Source of the DNA: Tubulanus polymorphus
Lineage: Eukaryota > Nemertea > Palaeonemertea > Tubulaniformes > Tubulanidae
Direction of reading: 5' to 3'
Assembly: GCF_964204645.1 (NCBI RefSeq)
Contig: NC_134028.1
Location: 19,752,153 to 19,816,152, forward strand
DNA length: 64,000 bases
This document shows, in pieces, positions 33,201 to 49,302 of the stretch (its first letter is position 1; each line of letters opens with the position of its first letter). Both the position numbers and the translations under genes were made by a program. The notes under the pieces were generated by a model. That model did not search any database, had not been told where the DNA came from, and saw only the letters and a list, made by a program, of their open reading frames with translations.

Positions 33201-35930
33201 AACACTGTACAACTGAGTCCCGGATGTTATGACATTGACGTCGCCTATAAATATATCCGGAACCGCTGAAATCTAATGAAATATGGCGCAATTTGAAAGG
33301 CGACAAATTCATGAAAATCGAATTCATCCGCAAACCGGTCAACAGCAACCAATTGATTAATCCTGGACTAGGCGTTGTGGTCGATCTAAACTAATCAACG
33401 CAATACGATTAGCAATGTTTACTCGGGGACTAAATATTTACTACGGTAATAAACAAGTTCAATTTATTAACGCAGTGATTGATACCCGGTCACGACTCTG
33501 TCTCCGTTAATGACATATGTCGTTCTAAACAGAGCGCGAAACCGAGCCAAATTATGACCAGTTGTCAAACCTCGCTTCGGGCAAATATCTGATGAAGTTT
33601 GTAGAACGTGACTGGTCCTTGGAATACACCCCGGATATAATTATAGATGACACGGCCATATTGGATTCTATATTGGCCTAATAACCTCACGCGCCGTCAG
33701 GGCATAAACGTCAATTTTAGTTTACTTAGTAAATCTCAATCACTCAACTCATCCAATACAGAATATAGTTCCCCTCCCGCGTGCAGTAATCTCATGTAGC
33801 CATCTATTTTTACACCAAACAACTCACTCCGGCTGTAACGTAAAACTACGCGCAAAATTAATCCCGATAAAATTGAAATTCTCTATCGTTTTATTATCAC
33901 AAATAATCGTGAACAGCGGTCACGTGACACGCCACACCGGATTGTGTGACGTCAGCGAAATTAAATCACTGCGAGATAAAAATAAAAGCAGTGACAGATT
34001 GATTTTCGGATAAAATCAGATCGGGGAAGTTTATATCATATGAAATTAAAAGGAAATATTTTGATTTGTCTCGTATCGTTTTAGCGAACAGAACCCGCTA
34101 TCAAACGCGTTCTTAAAATCAACAAACTTCCAGCGAGCCGAATATAGATAGCCCGATGGGCTCGAATCCCAATATTTATAGAAAATATGAATTGGATCAA
34201 ATGCTCTCCTTTACATCAACAAACCGATTGGCTCGCATTCCATCACTTATCGTAAATATTGAACACTTTTTCTCTATTTTGTAACAACTTGTACACATAT
34301 CTAATTAGATATCACTACGGCGAGTGTTGTTCAAAGAGTTAAAGAGAATATCTGAGTTGGAAATATCCTAAAGCCTTCCAAACGATCAACATAAGTCACA
34401 ACCTATTTCTGTGGAGTTTTTTTGCTTTGTGCTTTCTGTTTGTCATCGACCGTCTGTTCCTTAGAAAAACATAAAGTTTCGTTTTATTTGAGAAGGCGGA
34501 ATTTATTAGTAAATGAAAAAGCTGTTCGCAAAATGTGGAAAAATAGAAAACCGGTTTTATGTGATGTTGAACGAACAGATTTGCGGCCATTAAGGCGCTG
34601 AAGCGTCGCCGAGAAAGAATGAATAAAACAGATTTTAAAAATCATGGTTTCTTTATCTGCGCGAAAATTCATCGCCTGCGACAATAAAATCTGGTGGTAC
34701 TTTATCATCCGAGGCAAATACCAGGGAAACAAAATACAGTCAGAGTGTTTTGTTTACGGTTGGATTTATACTTTGAATTATTCTGAGCTGTTTTTGGGCT
34801 CATCCGTCAACGGATAAACGAGTCGATTTTGTCAATTTTGATCAAACCGGTTTTTCGGGGTCGGTGTCAATATTTCAAACTCATATCTTTTACAAAAGTC
34901 ACTTCACTACAATAAACGATAAATATTCTCCATATTTTTCTGAATTCGGAATAACTTTTCAGGCTGTACACGCAGTTTATACCTGAAACCAGCGAGAACC
35001 TTCTTATAATATCGATCCAAGATTAAAACAAGAAGACTAACTGTTTTGTTGGACTTCAAACAGTGCAGTAAGCAAAACACCGCAGCGGCCGGAATAAAAT
35101 CGGTTGGGTCTAATACGAGCCCGATATGCGAGTGCGTTTCATCTGTAATTACAATCTAGTAAAGTTACTATTCAACTCTATACACTCTACCGTATGCGAC
35201 TGACACTGGCTACTTTATAATGGATTCGTTTTTGTCAGACGTTAGTTTCCCGTAGAGTGAACTCCCAGGAGGAGGCAGAAAGCAAGGCGATTCACATGCG
35301 GTGATTGTCACCGATATAACAAAGCGAAAACCGGTTCCTTTCACGAATCCGGTTGAAAGAAACATCGCTGGCGGAATTAGTGAATGCAGGGGTGTTATTA
35401 GAATCACGGCGAGCTGCTGGTCTCAACCGTCAGAGCGGGCGTGATTTAGACTGGACACAGGCTAATTACTACACATATCCATAAGGGGTTTCTCTTCCCA
35501 CTCAAAGTGTTATCACCGGGCACTTCAATGACGCAATCATTCGAATTCTATTTGTAAAAAGTTTCAATTTCACACAATTTGCTAATTAAAACGAGACTAG
35601 CAAGTGCGCATCGGATTACGTCACAATAATAACTGGGTATCTAGGGTGGTGAACAATAGGACTGTGAGGATTATGATTTAAACGCTATATGTTCGGCCCG
35701 ACTACGCGTTTTAGTGAATGAAACCATTAAGAGATTACTAGGTGAACCACAAACCGCGCCATATGTGAATTCATCCGGAGATAGAACAGGTTCGACCCGT
35801 TACTCACGGCACAATATGTTCCTAAAATTCATCAAATTGTGTTAATAAATGCATTTTAACTACATGCAATAAAATTCCCCTTTTCCCTCCACGACTTGTG
35901 ACTGTGGGTTGCAATTTTGATACACGATAC
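30280..35930. other. Upstream of PRDM8, no gene recognised
   Basis: Unique, moderately AT-rich sequence with no open frame matching a known family on either strand. It includes a (gct)n run at about 30536-30556, a CG-alternating run (about 30863-30876) and short gccca-rich direct repeats at about 31800-32000. It may contain PRDM8 promoter, 5' exon or enhancers, but I see no decisive sign. Confidence 0.4.
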
Positions 35931-35934
35931 ATTT

Positions 35935-38579
<2,645 letters not shown>

Positions 38580-38580
<1 letters not shown>

Positions 38581-38900
38581 ATAAAAACTGTTCGAGGAGA
38601 CAGAGTCTGTCTGTGCGAGCGAGCGAGGAGTATCCGTGTGTCTATTCGGCTACATCCACTGTGCATGACTGACTGTCTCTGGCTCTCTCGTCACATCACA
38701 GACAGCCGCTGCTCGTCGCTGATTGGTCAGTTTTATAATGGCTGCTGTGTGTGGCTTTATAAACAGATGTTGTCGACTCGTGTCCCTCTCTAAAGTCTTC
38801 ACAGTCGCGTTCGCAACTAAATTTCATGTCGACGCTAGGTCTCTCCGTCTCTCGCGCTCTCTCTCGAGATGTGGGCACGATAAAAAACTTGTTAATTGTA
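38580..38900 (-). promoter_or_regulatory. Possible promoter or 5' exon, perhaps of PRDM8
   Basis: Richer in CG and ct/ga motifs than its surroundings. On the minus strand TATAAA (ttataaaac, about 38732-38740) is followed closely by ccaatcagcgacg. This mix of core-promoter-like motifs is suggestive only; there is no donor I can tie to the PRDM8 exon at 30279. Confidence 0.15.
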
Positions 38901-41900
38901 AAATTCTTTATTCATTGGTCGGAAATTATTTTGTAACGTGTACACATTTTCAAATTGGGTCCTGGATGGGTCTATTCAGATACAGCTCACTGCTGGGCCC
39001 TTATTACCATAGTACATTTCCTGGGCAGAGTCATTCCGTTCCATCATTGATGGAATTTAGAGAATGTTTTCATAAGCACACTTTTGTCTGGAGGCTTCGT
39101 TTTATTATTAAAGTTAATTATTTGTGGAATTCGCGACAATATTGTCGTATCCGGGTAACACTAAACGGTGGATTAAACATTGAACGGAGTTAAGATAACA
39201 CCCGAGTTTAAATTTACATCTGTCGTAGTTCGCATTGTGCTCATGCTGCATTCAGTCAATAATGGTTTTTATTCATTCTTTAGTTAAAATCTGTCAAGAT
39301 TGTTCTTTGGAAAAACTGCGACTTGGTCGGTCGCGTCGAGACTGCTGTAAATATTTCACCACCGATTTGAGAATATGGGAACTCGGTAGCGTTGACACCG
39401 AAAGTTGCAAAAATCAAGAAAAACGAAGGTTTTCGAAATAAATTTCAGTAATTGATTATCCTCTTTTATTCACTTTAAGCTGCTATATTTTTTTAGCATA
39501 CTGATGTATTTGAATATCTCTGAATTTATCTATTCTCTATCGGCCAATTACTACATTTAGTATATTTAGCGTTCCTTTTTCAGGGTTTCAGTTTATACAA
39601 GCCTTGCTTTTTCTGAATATTACAACATTAAATGTATTATCTTGCATACTGTACACATTGTTGCAGCTTATTCCTGAAATGAATAGATAAACGTGATTAA
39701 CCCCGGTACCGAGTACTGTCTACTATACTAGTAAAATTATTAGATATTGTGATAGTTAGGTGCATTCTTGAGTATTAATCTTTGAGTTCGGCCGTCTAGC
39801 GTGTTTGTTGTTTGTGCTGAAAAAAGGCAAAGCCGAAATACATACTCAAAGAATATTCTCAAGAATGTACTTCACTACGCTGTTGATTACATTCCAACTT
39901 GAGAGACACAATTGTTCTTATAGTTGAGTTTATAATTTACAATATCAAACACTACACTTACGTACGTAATTTTCGAGCCCGTAGGTGAGTTTCACTTATT
40001 CAGATTAAATGGTTTCTTAATGGTTCACAAAATACTACTTTATTCAATAGAGTAGTTTCCTACAAGTGAAATTCAATCTGTACCTGTAATTAAAGTGTCG
40101 CAAACTGGTCTCAGGAGATTTCGCTCAATTGTGTCATTGTTCATTGAGAGAGGAGCGAAAGTGTCGTTCTCATCACCCGACTTCGAGCATCGAAAGAATA
40201 GAAATATCTAATATAGAATCGTGGGAATCGTTGATGATCGAATATTCTATCCATCAAAGATACATAAGGCTCTGAAGGAGTCTGGGTAAAGGTCTGTGTG
40301 GGGATCTACGAATATTGAGAGGGAGCCTGAGAGTTCAGACATTGAAATACTTAGCCATATTATGTATGTATTTATCTTTCATAAGCCATAATACAATACA
40401 AATACACGTTCATTTTGAACAAATACGTATATGTATATATTTACGAGAGATCCAGTGTGCTAGCCAGCAAGCTGAGGTGCAGAGTCGTCCATCACGGTAC
40501 CGAAGGACACCCACAGTATGGCACGTAGCCAGTAGGCTGAAGCACCCGACCCCGATAAATTACATAGATCTATAATATTGAAAGTTTTCTTTGATAATGA
40601 CTTGTATATCTATTCATGTTTTGAATTTTCTGTTTGAGAAGTTGCTCTCGGCCTCCTACACACTGTAGTCAAATCCTGATAGCATCGGATCAGAAATCTC
40701 GAATCAAATTAAGCATCCAGCAGAACTTTCTGCAGGTATGAATATGTCTATATTTGGCACCGTCTCTCGGGGCAGTAATTTCATATCTGAGGCACATATT
40801 TCAAGGGTCGTTCGTTTTCAATTATTTTTCTAGATAAAAATCAATGTCTTTGTGCGCTGTATTTTAACGGGTGACGTTCTCTATTGTTCGAGGAATGTGG
40901 ATTTTTTTCTAAGACTCCCGCTAAAAGTTGACTTTGATCTGATAAAAATCTGCAAAAGCTTCTTGAAATTAGACTCGATTGAATCGAATGTTTTACGGTT
41001 CGACAAACATGAATTAAAAACCGATATAATCTCAACCACAAACCGGGTCGGACACGAGGGTACGCCCTGTCCTCACAAGGGTACCAGTCTATTCAGAACA
41101 TCTTTGATCTAGTTTATACCGACACCCAGAGTAACTAACAAATCAAATAAACTTGTTATGATTACGGTTTTAGAAGAGGATTATCAATTATAGGTGGTAG
41201 ATTTGACCGACTCGGTGAGTGGAGGGGGGTTAATTGAATCAACTTCTCTCAAATTTTGCACATTTCGAAGCGGAGTTGAAATTCAACGCAAGACAATCTC
41301 AATATTGCAGTAAATGAATTATCTCGATTTACCTGAGGATGAGCGTACAAGGTACGTATGCAAGAGTTATGAGGTGCCAATGTCCTGTTGCCATGATCTG
41401 CTAGTTGAAACTGGGGCACTGGCCAATTAGATATTCTTTATAATTACCGTAATTGGAGATGCTGTGACCTCTTTGATTGAGGGTGAAGATCATTTCGCAT
41501 TCATTTGTATTTCATCGTGTTGTAGGCCTATCATAGAAATGTACTTTTTGATATGATATACTAATAACTAACTAATTGAAAACCAACACAATTTTGCGTA
41601 TGTACGTTATGAACGCTTAATGATCAGAAATATGAGATGTGAATATAGCATACACGGTGTTGTTATTTATGCCATCTTAGAAACGAAGTGTATATTTATT
41701 TCATTGTAAAACAGCATTCAGTAGTAATACAATGAATATGAATTGAAGTTTACAGTGTAAATAAATCCCCGTGTGTATTTAAAGGCTAAATGAGTTTCTA
41801 TTGATGATGAATTGATTCGAGATTCATCGACGCATCGAAATCAGATGCAAACATCTTTATAAACTTCACATTTCAAATTTAATTTTCTCGTGTCGCGGGA

Positions 41901-42919
41901 TAGACAGCAGAGAGATACACGTAATGAATTAGATTTGTATGAGATCTCCGGGTGAAATGCATATGTCAGAGTTGATCTGTACAAGGATTCAATATTGTGA
42001 CAGTTTCACCATTATATTCATTTTAGTTCTGCTACATAAACTCAGAAGATGTTCTCTCGCCTGTATCGAGGCTGTGCGCTGTAGAATAACATGATCTTCT
42101 CCATATTTCAAAATCAGACAATATCTCGTGTCGCGATGAGCACGCAGCAGAAAATCGGTTATCTTTGTTTAAAAAGCAGCCCTGATTCAAATCATGTAAG
42201 CAGACCAAGGATTAACAGTTCGTGCAATTTCCAGTCTCCAATTTCAATGGGGTGCCCACAAAACCACCTATCCCACCGATGGTGTGACGATCAGTAGGTC
42301 GTCAGTTGTCAAAATTAGTTCATTTTCATTGAACTTTGAACTGGATTTTTAGACTCCTCAATCCATATATTATCACAGCACCCTTCAAATCTACAAAACT
42401 TTCATTCTTCTAATCGGATATCGGTATAGTTTTCTTAAATAAATGATTCATTTAAGAAAAAGCTCCATTTAGATTGAATTAAAATGTAGAAGAAATCGAA
42501 CGCGAACGATCAACCATCTACTAGCGAACCTGGCGGATTCTCGCCTGCCATACGTGGAATCCTCAAATGCTACTGTAGCACTGCGGGTACCCTATTACGT
42601 TGCAGATCTGAGTTTGGTTTCAATTGAGTTAGAATTACCTGTAATGATAATAACTATGATAATGTCATTTATATAGCGTAGGTATCATGAATAGAGTCTA
42701 GTTCAAATGCGCTCCAAATTGGCATCATTACCCCCAGCCTATAACTCTATTCCACGTATCAGTCATCTCTCCCTGGGTAATCATTGAATTCCAAGGAATA
42801 AGTAAGACATCTTGCTTGAAATAATTGTTAACATGCGAGCAACTACATGTACATAGTTCATTTCCAAACCCTGACCCGTGGAATGGGCCCAAGGGCTTTT
42901 GTTTTTTTTTCGTATGATT
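38901..42919. other. Intergenic, no gene recognised
   Basis: No supported gene. An imperfect inverted repeat lies at 39752-39882 (attcttgag and ctttgag blocks mirrored). The rest is unique sequence with frequent stops in all frames. Confidence 0.4.
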
Positions 42920-43035
42920 TAGTGCCCCTTTCAACAAACCCACAACACCTGCAGGGAGCGATACAGGGGGTTTAATTGTAAATAGGAAATCGAAATGCAG
43001 ATGTGATCGGAGGGCGAATTTACAGAATAAGGGGT
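42920..43035. repeat. Dispersed repeat copy 2
   Basis: Homologous to 10190-10335 (CatSper3-like intron 4), sharing cccacaacacctgcaggg-type sequence, ggaaatcgaa and gtgatcgg. Class unknown. Confidence 0.55.
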
Positions 43036-43559
43036 TTAGGCGAACCCGAGGCTTAACTTAATCATTTCAGTATAAACTGGTCTATATTTAGAACGGGGCC
43101 TAGCTTTGTATAGCAAGATCAATGTACTAGGATGTTACATTATACTCCCAGAAAGCAGCTGAAAGGGAAGAATAAGTAGAGTGGCGATGGATAATATCAT
43201 CATCCCGTACTGACACACACTCGCCACTCAGAGATAACAAGCAGCAGCAGGAATCTGTGATGGAGATATTGTTTTCAATAGAGATTGATGAACAACGTCC
43301 CTTAAAGAACCGTATTACAGATGATACCAGATCAATTACTCCATAAAACATACATTCTGATGAACTACGGTTATAATTGTCCCCGTCTCCGTACTCCCTC
43401 CGCGGATGATTCCTATCAGGGTTTGCAGAGAAGAGGGGAGAGGGGTTTGGTTCCGTGAATGATATACTGGTCAAAACTATTGATATATGATGTAAACCAA
43501 TGATTCTCTAAAAATTCTCTAATGGTCTCAAACACTACTGAAGATTAACCGAATCACTC

Positions 43560-43673
43560 CTGGGTCCAGTTCCACAGTTCTGAGTTCAGATTTAACTCAG
43601 AAATAACTCATTGAAAATGAACTAGCTTTAACTCAGAGTTAACACTAACTCACAACTGTCGAACTGGATCCAG
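43560..43673. mobile_element. Small palindromic element, ggg(c/t)ccag family
   Basis: Starts ctgggtccagttccacag and ends with an inverted copy, aactgtcgaactggatccag. The middle has taactcag and ctgagttaa-type motifs in both orientations around cattgaaaatg. 114 bases, no coding. Confidence 0.7.
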
Positions 43674-44478
43674 ATCTATTAATAATAATATGGATAACTA
43701 TTACGTTGTTGATTGAACATGCTATTTTAATCGGTCAAAACGCGCTGGTTTTTAAGGAAATTTCTATACTTTTCATAATATATTTCTTAATCTTAATCTA
43801 ATTGTTTTTGGAATATTTCAAGTACCTAGCGTGACGAATATTTCATTTTCGGAACTTCTGAGGTACGTAAGCTGAGGTGGCCTTATAAAAAATATCCTTT
43901 CATTGACTGGGTGTAAATTCATCGGTATAAACAGTATGGATACACTTTGATACAGCTTAAGTATCGGGGATACTCGTCATGTTGTGATCGAATGAGATTA
44001 TTTGTGGTGACAGAATGTGAGAATCTCAATTTTATACATGACCGATTCTCAATCTGACCGCCTGCCTGCGTCAGTAGCACTCAATCACGTGATGATAAAC
44101 ACAAACCGCAGACGGCTTTCCGACACCGTGATCACGTGATGCAATATACCGATAACCTTTTCAAATATACATCCGCGCGCATGCGCATCTCATGTCGGCA
44201 GCATCTTTTTACAGAAGATTCGTTTTTGTTGTCGGCGCGTCATGAATAGATATCGAATATAACTAATCTATTTGTGTATAGAATATTGCTAATAGACTGG
44301 TTCTGCGGGTCGAATAGACTGGTTCCGCGGGTCAACTCCGCCAAGATTTACAATATGCACAAAGCGATAGGCGCAATATATACGGGTAACCAAGCATGGA
44401 AACTTTGTAATTAGCTGCTGACTGCTGCGAGCAGAAGAACACTGTCCCCTGATAATCAGTAGCCACTGATCATATTCC
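43674..44478. other. Intergenic, nothing recognised
   Basis: Unique sequence; no gene or repeat identified. Confidence 0.4.
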
Positions 44479-44950
44479 TCTGTACTCAATCTCGGTGTAA
44501 CATATTTCTGTATTCAACTCGGTGTAACATATTTCTGTATTCAGACTCGGTGTAACATATTTCTGTGCTCAGGCTCGGTGTGACATTTTCTGTACTCAGA
44601 CTCGGTGTAACATATTTCTGTACTCAGACTCGGTGTGACATATTTCTGTACTCAGACTCGGTGTAACATATTTCTGTACTCAGACTCTCGGTGTAACATA
44701 TTTCTGTACTCAGAATCGGTGTTACATATTTCTGTACTCAGACTCGGTGTAACATATTTCTGTACTTTAGACTCGGTGTAACATATTTCTGTACTCAGAC
44801 TCGGTGTGACATATTTCTGTACTCAGACTCGGTGTAACATATTTCTGTACTCAAACTCGGTGTGACATATTTCTGTACTCAAACTCGGTGAAACATATTT
44901 CTGTACTCAGACTCGGTGTAACATATTTCTGTACTCAGTGTAACATATTC
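44479..44950. repeat. 28-base minisatellite, about 17 units
   Basis: Contiguous units contain ctcggtgtaacatatttctg then tactcaga. Variants have tgtgac for tgtaac. There is no spacer between units, so this is not a CRISPR-like array. Confidence 0.9.
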
Positions 44951-47900
44951 ACGGATGGCTCTAGGAGTTCACTTAGGGGGAGCATTTGTTAATCGGGACC
45001 CATGATCTCAGGACAACGAGAGGGTCTGAGTGGTTTCCCCAAGAAGATTTTCAAAAATGAAGCCCCCCAGAAGCATTTTCGAGACATCTTGAAATCACTT
45101 TCAGGCAAGAAACAAAAAAATGCATAGATTATTGAACTATAGAGAGTTGATTTTATATTATCATTTCGATTGAAACAAAGTATTTGCATTTGCAACCATA
45201 GAGAAAACTAAACAGCTAGCCTAATGATTCTTAATACATCCATACACTGTCAAGAATAAAAACTACGGGAGATCAAATCTAAAAATCTAAAATAGTTGGA
45301 TAGAACAAGATTGCTTACGAAACAACATATTATTTACATTAGCACCAATAGAGAAAAACAGACACACAATGGAACACTGATCTTAGAATTTAGGGTGTCC
45401 ATTCGATGACTATGAAACGGGTGATGATGCGGCGGTAGTCCATGCTTCACTGAAAATAGTTTATCTGAGACCATTGAATTGAGAAGTATGCGATTAAAAG
45501 GTTGGTCCAGAATTGTTTTCTGACACTTTTAGGGTGAGCCCGGGTCCAGTGCTCCCATACTCTGCCCTGATATTTCCAGTCATCGGGCGAGGAAATCATG
45601 ACGCATGCGCATCCACTTCAACCCGCCATATGGCCACGTGTTCGTCAAATAAAACATAAGTGTAGCTCAGAGCTTCATTGTACCACCGCCACCGCGCCGC
45701 GCCGCGCTATTATAATCAAATCCCGGAACAACTGTGGAGTAAATTGTTTTGTTATTCAAATTTAATTCTGATTAATCTCGGAATAGCATCTGATATTTGA
45801 CATGTCTAATTGAGATCTGTTTGATGCTCTGCCTTTTTACGCCGGGCGCTGTGAACTACTAGCAGAAAATATAGACCGATTTTACTGCGCTCAACAATTT
45901 CGCTTTCCCGAGTTATTGAAAAAGTAAGAATGATTATCGCAACTCTTTACGAGAAATATCATTGAAAAGATTGGATACAAGTGGTACGGTGGTCCCGAAG
46001 AGAATACCGATCTCTCTTGGATGATAACAATGATATTTGCAAAAGGCCAATACACTTTCCAACATTTTTTGCACTTTGACATATCGAGGTTACACCGCCT
46101 TTCTACCTCCATAACCCTGTAAAATAAGGAAGTTTTAACCTTCATCGTTTTCATATACCGTTTTTTTAAACCACGCGAAGTTTCCAGCAATTATGTATCT
46201 AAGCTTTATTTGTAATTCTTAAAATCAGGACTCGAACCCACCCGCGACTAGCTGAAAGCGATATAACAAAAAAGTCGTTGAGAAATACGTTTTTTATTCC
46301 TTATCAAACAACAAACAGTCTGTACGCATAACTACTTAAACCAGTAATATAGATAATCCTGATTAATAACTCTTCTGTTACTCCGGCGATTAAACCTCTT
46401 ACTCCTGTATTTAATACAATATGACTATAATAAAGATGATTATTGTCCGCGTGTATTTTTGTGGTTTAGTTTTGAGCAGCTTGTTTTTATCGCCTGGGCG
46501 ACACACTGTTTTAATGTCTGTTCCTAAATATAAGTCAATATCTGTAAAACTAAGATAAAACACAGTAATCGCTATATGAGTGGTAACAATCAGAGTGTGC
46601 CTGGTGGTCATAACACCTAGTTTAGTTTCAGTTTATACGCGACAAACACTTTACCCGTAAAAATGTAGAAGAAATTAATACAACCGCCTTATGTACATAG
46701 CAACGCATTGCCCTTGACGACCGATAACTCATCGACATACATAATTCAAAGAAAAAATACAACCATTTTCAGTGGCATTTTCCCTGTTTGCTGAAATTTG
46801 TCTGATTCACCAATTTCATTCGAAAATTTAACCAAGTATTGTTGAACAAAGGTGAAACTGGTTCTAACTGGCTTTGGGGTTTCGGCGTGAGTCCTTCCTA
46901 GTCACTGGTGGTTTTCTCATGAATACTCCATTCAGTACATCGAATTCGCGATGACTAGAATTCAAAAAGCATTTGAATTTTAATCTATTATAAATTGTAT
47001 AATTAAAGCGACCGTTGAATCCATAAAACTCGAGTCCTCTATCGCTCAATCTGGTAATTACAAACAACTCATAAATCTTATCTGAACACAATTGATCCGT
47101 CACATAAAACTTCAAGTCTATAATTACTAAATCCATCTAAAAATTTCTCGAATTACAACATAACCCACCCTTGACTCCAAAAGAGAATGACGGTATCCTT
47201 GACCCATAGAACATTCACCGATATTTAAAACAGATTGAAATAGTGGTGATTATCATTTTATCTCGACACAATCTGTGAGATTGATTGAGTTGATAAAACT
47301 GCCCGGTATTAAAACAGGTATATCCACTATTGTTACTCCGTAGTGAATAGAACAGCTGATCCCGAGTTCCAAGCAGGAATCTTTTTATGTAAATCATGTT
47401 TTGGTAAATGGGTGCATATTTTTCTCATTGTCCTTATCCACTAGCACCCCGAAGGCTGGGGGGTTTCGCAAGGGGGAACTTTGCTCCTCTCACTAATTCA
47501 GATTAGAGGTGGCGCAGTGAAAGCAGTTAAAGTTGATTTAAGTATAGAGAAAAATCATCCACGTGTTTCATCGAAGTGTGAATCAACTTAAACAGAGAAA
47601 TTTTGTAAATTCACAACTCACTAAAACCTGAATCAGAGTTTTACATTTCAAACCTTGTGTGTATCCCCAAAACCCCATTTCCTCTAGTTCTAGTTGGTGC
47701 ATTATTTCAACCCTCTCGCTCTGCTCTCTGTTTAGGGCTTATTCACATAATTGTGTCTGGTTGAATTTTTTTTGTGTCATTGTAATTCACAGCATTAGGT
47801 ATGAATTAGAAGGTAATTGTATTGTATACGGCTGTAACCCTGTGATGTCAATGTATTATTAGCGCTAGTTATACCGCTGAGACCAACTGGGCACACATTT

Positions 47901-49240
47901 CTACCATACTGGGCTCCAACTGAGCTTTCTAAAAACAAGTTTGCCTTTAACGGTTAGAGTCTGACTGCGAGTGGCGACCAGACTGCGGCTCGAAACGTAG
48001 CTAATCATAGCTTTAATCCGTGCTAATTCCGTATTGAAAAATCACACCAGGGCTCACAATAGGCGACGAAACAGTCACGCTGTCAAAAAACAGCTAGATA
48101 TTTCCAAACCGTTCACTAAGAATTCATAAAACCGGACCGTGCAATCTAAGTCGATTATTTGGCACCTGTCGGTCAGTTTTGTCCGAGAGGTGATTGGGGT
48201 TCGGCAATGTGAATTTGATAGATTTTCTATTGAAAAAATGCATCTTTTTGATAGAGAATGTTTTTTTTTTCTTAAAGAAAAATTGTTCTAAGATTTCTGT
48301 TCGAGTTTTTAGATGCAATCACTCGGATGAAAAGATTCCAATCAAAAGGAGTTTACTGTATTCTGCTGTATAACTGTATTGATGTATAGAATATAGCCTT
48401 TTTACATTCCTTCCGATTCACTTGTTTTTTTTTTGTATATGAACATTTTGTGATTTGTAGACTTTCACTAAGCGAACGGCTCGGGTTTTTATTGATTGAT
48501 TGATGATGTCATGTAATGGGAAAATATGATATGCGCTGTAAACGGGAAGAATAGTGACTAACAATGTGAGGAGCAGACGCCGCCAGTAACGAACTGCTGG
48601 TCATATGCAGATTGGATAAATAGACATCAGGAATGGTCAAGCGGTCAAGTAAACTAGTGACCTTATTCCGAAAGTATTACTGATTGAATCAGAGCCGATC
48701 GATAATGCTAACTACTGTTTGTACATACATGCTTTGATATGTGCGTGTATATATTCGTTTAAAAAGACATCTTGCTATAATATGATTGTAAGAACTGTAC
48801 TAAATGTATTCCCTTTTTTTCTGGTATATGTTGTCATGGAACTAAAGATAAATCACATTGTCTGTCCTTTTGAAATGGTGGTTGTCCGATGGTGTGTGGT
48901 ACGCATTCTCCACCGTCCAGTCTTGTTACCATAATTTTAAGAAACAGCGTTTTGAAATATCTTACTTATTTCATTGGATTTCAATGATGACTCCCCTTTT
49001 ATTCTATCGAGCGATGAACTATACACTGAATACACGTTTATACAATTATTACGGACACGCAATTTTTGAATAATGTTTAACAATATGCATTCTCTTTATA
49101 CGGTGTATTTACGAATATATATTGCTTCTAATATGGGCGGAATATGTACATTTTTCAAACATATAGATGCATGTAATATGTATTCAGATATTTGTATTTG
49201 CAATCAACAACTGTGAGATATATAGATTATGAACAATAAG
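44951..49240. other. Intergenic, no gene recognised
   Basis: Unique sequence. A tRNA B-box-like site on the minus strand (gggttcgagtcctg, about 46222-46236) suggests a SINE fragment. A CG-rich patch lies at 45690-45712. No frame resembles a protein family. Confidence 0.4.
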
Positions 49241-49249
49241 ATAAAGATC

Positions 49250-49302
49250 TCACCCTAGAGATCATCGTCAGGTGTCACACCTGACGATGATCTCTAGGGT
49301 GA
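49250..49302. repeat. Perfect palindrome, 26-base arms
   Basis: Arms 49250-49275 and 49277-49302 are exact reverse complements around one base. The right arm runs into gggtgaaacgtcgtg. The motif ctgacgatgatctctaggg followed by gaaacgtcg resembles a tail motif common in marine animal repeats. Confidence 0.85.

Noticed and set aside
38723-39193. 156-residue plus-strand open frame
   Set aside because: No family resemblance, no repeat of codon pattern, basic/Arg-rich because of ct/ga-rich DNA; no splice or start context.
44479-44950. CRISPR-like array
   Set aside because: Units are contiguous with no unique spacers, and the host is an animal.
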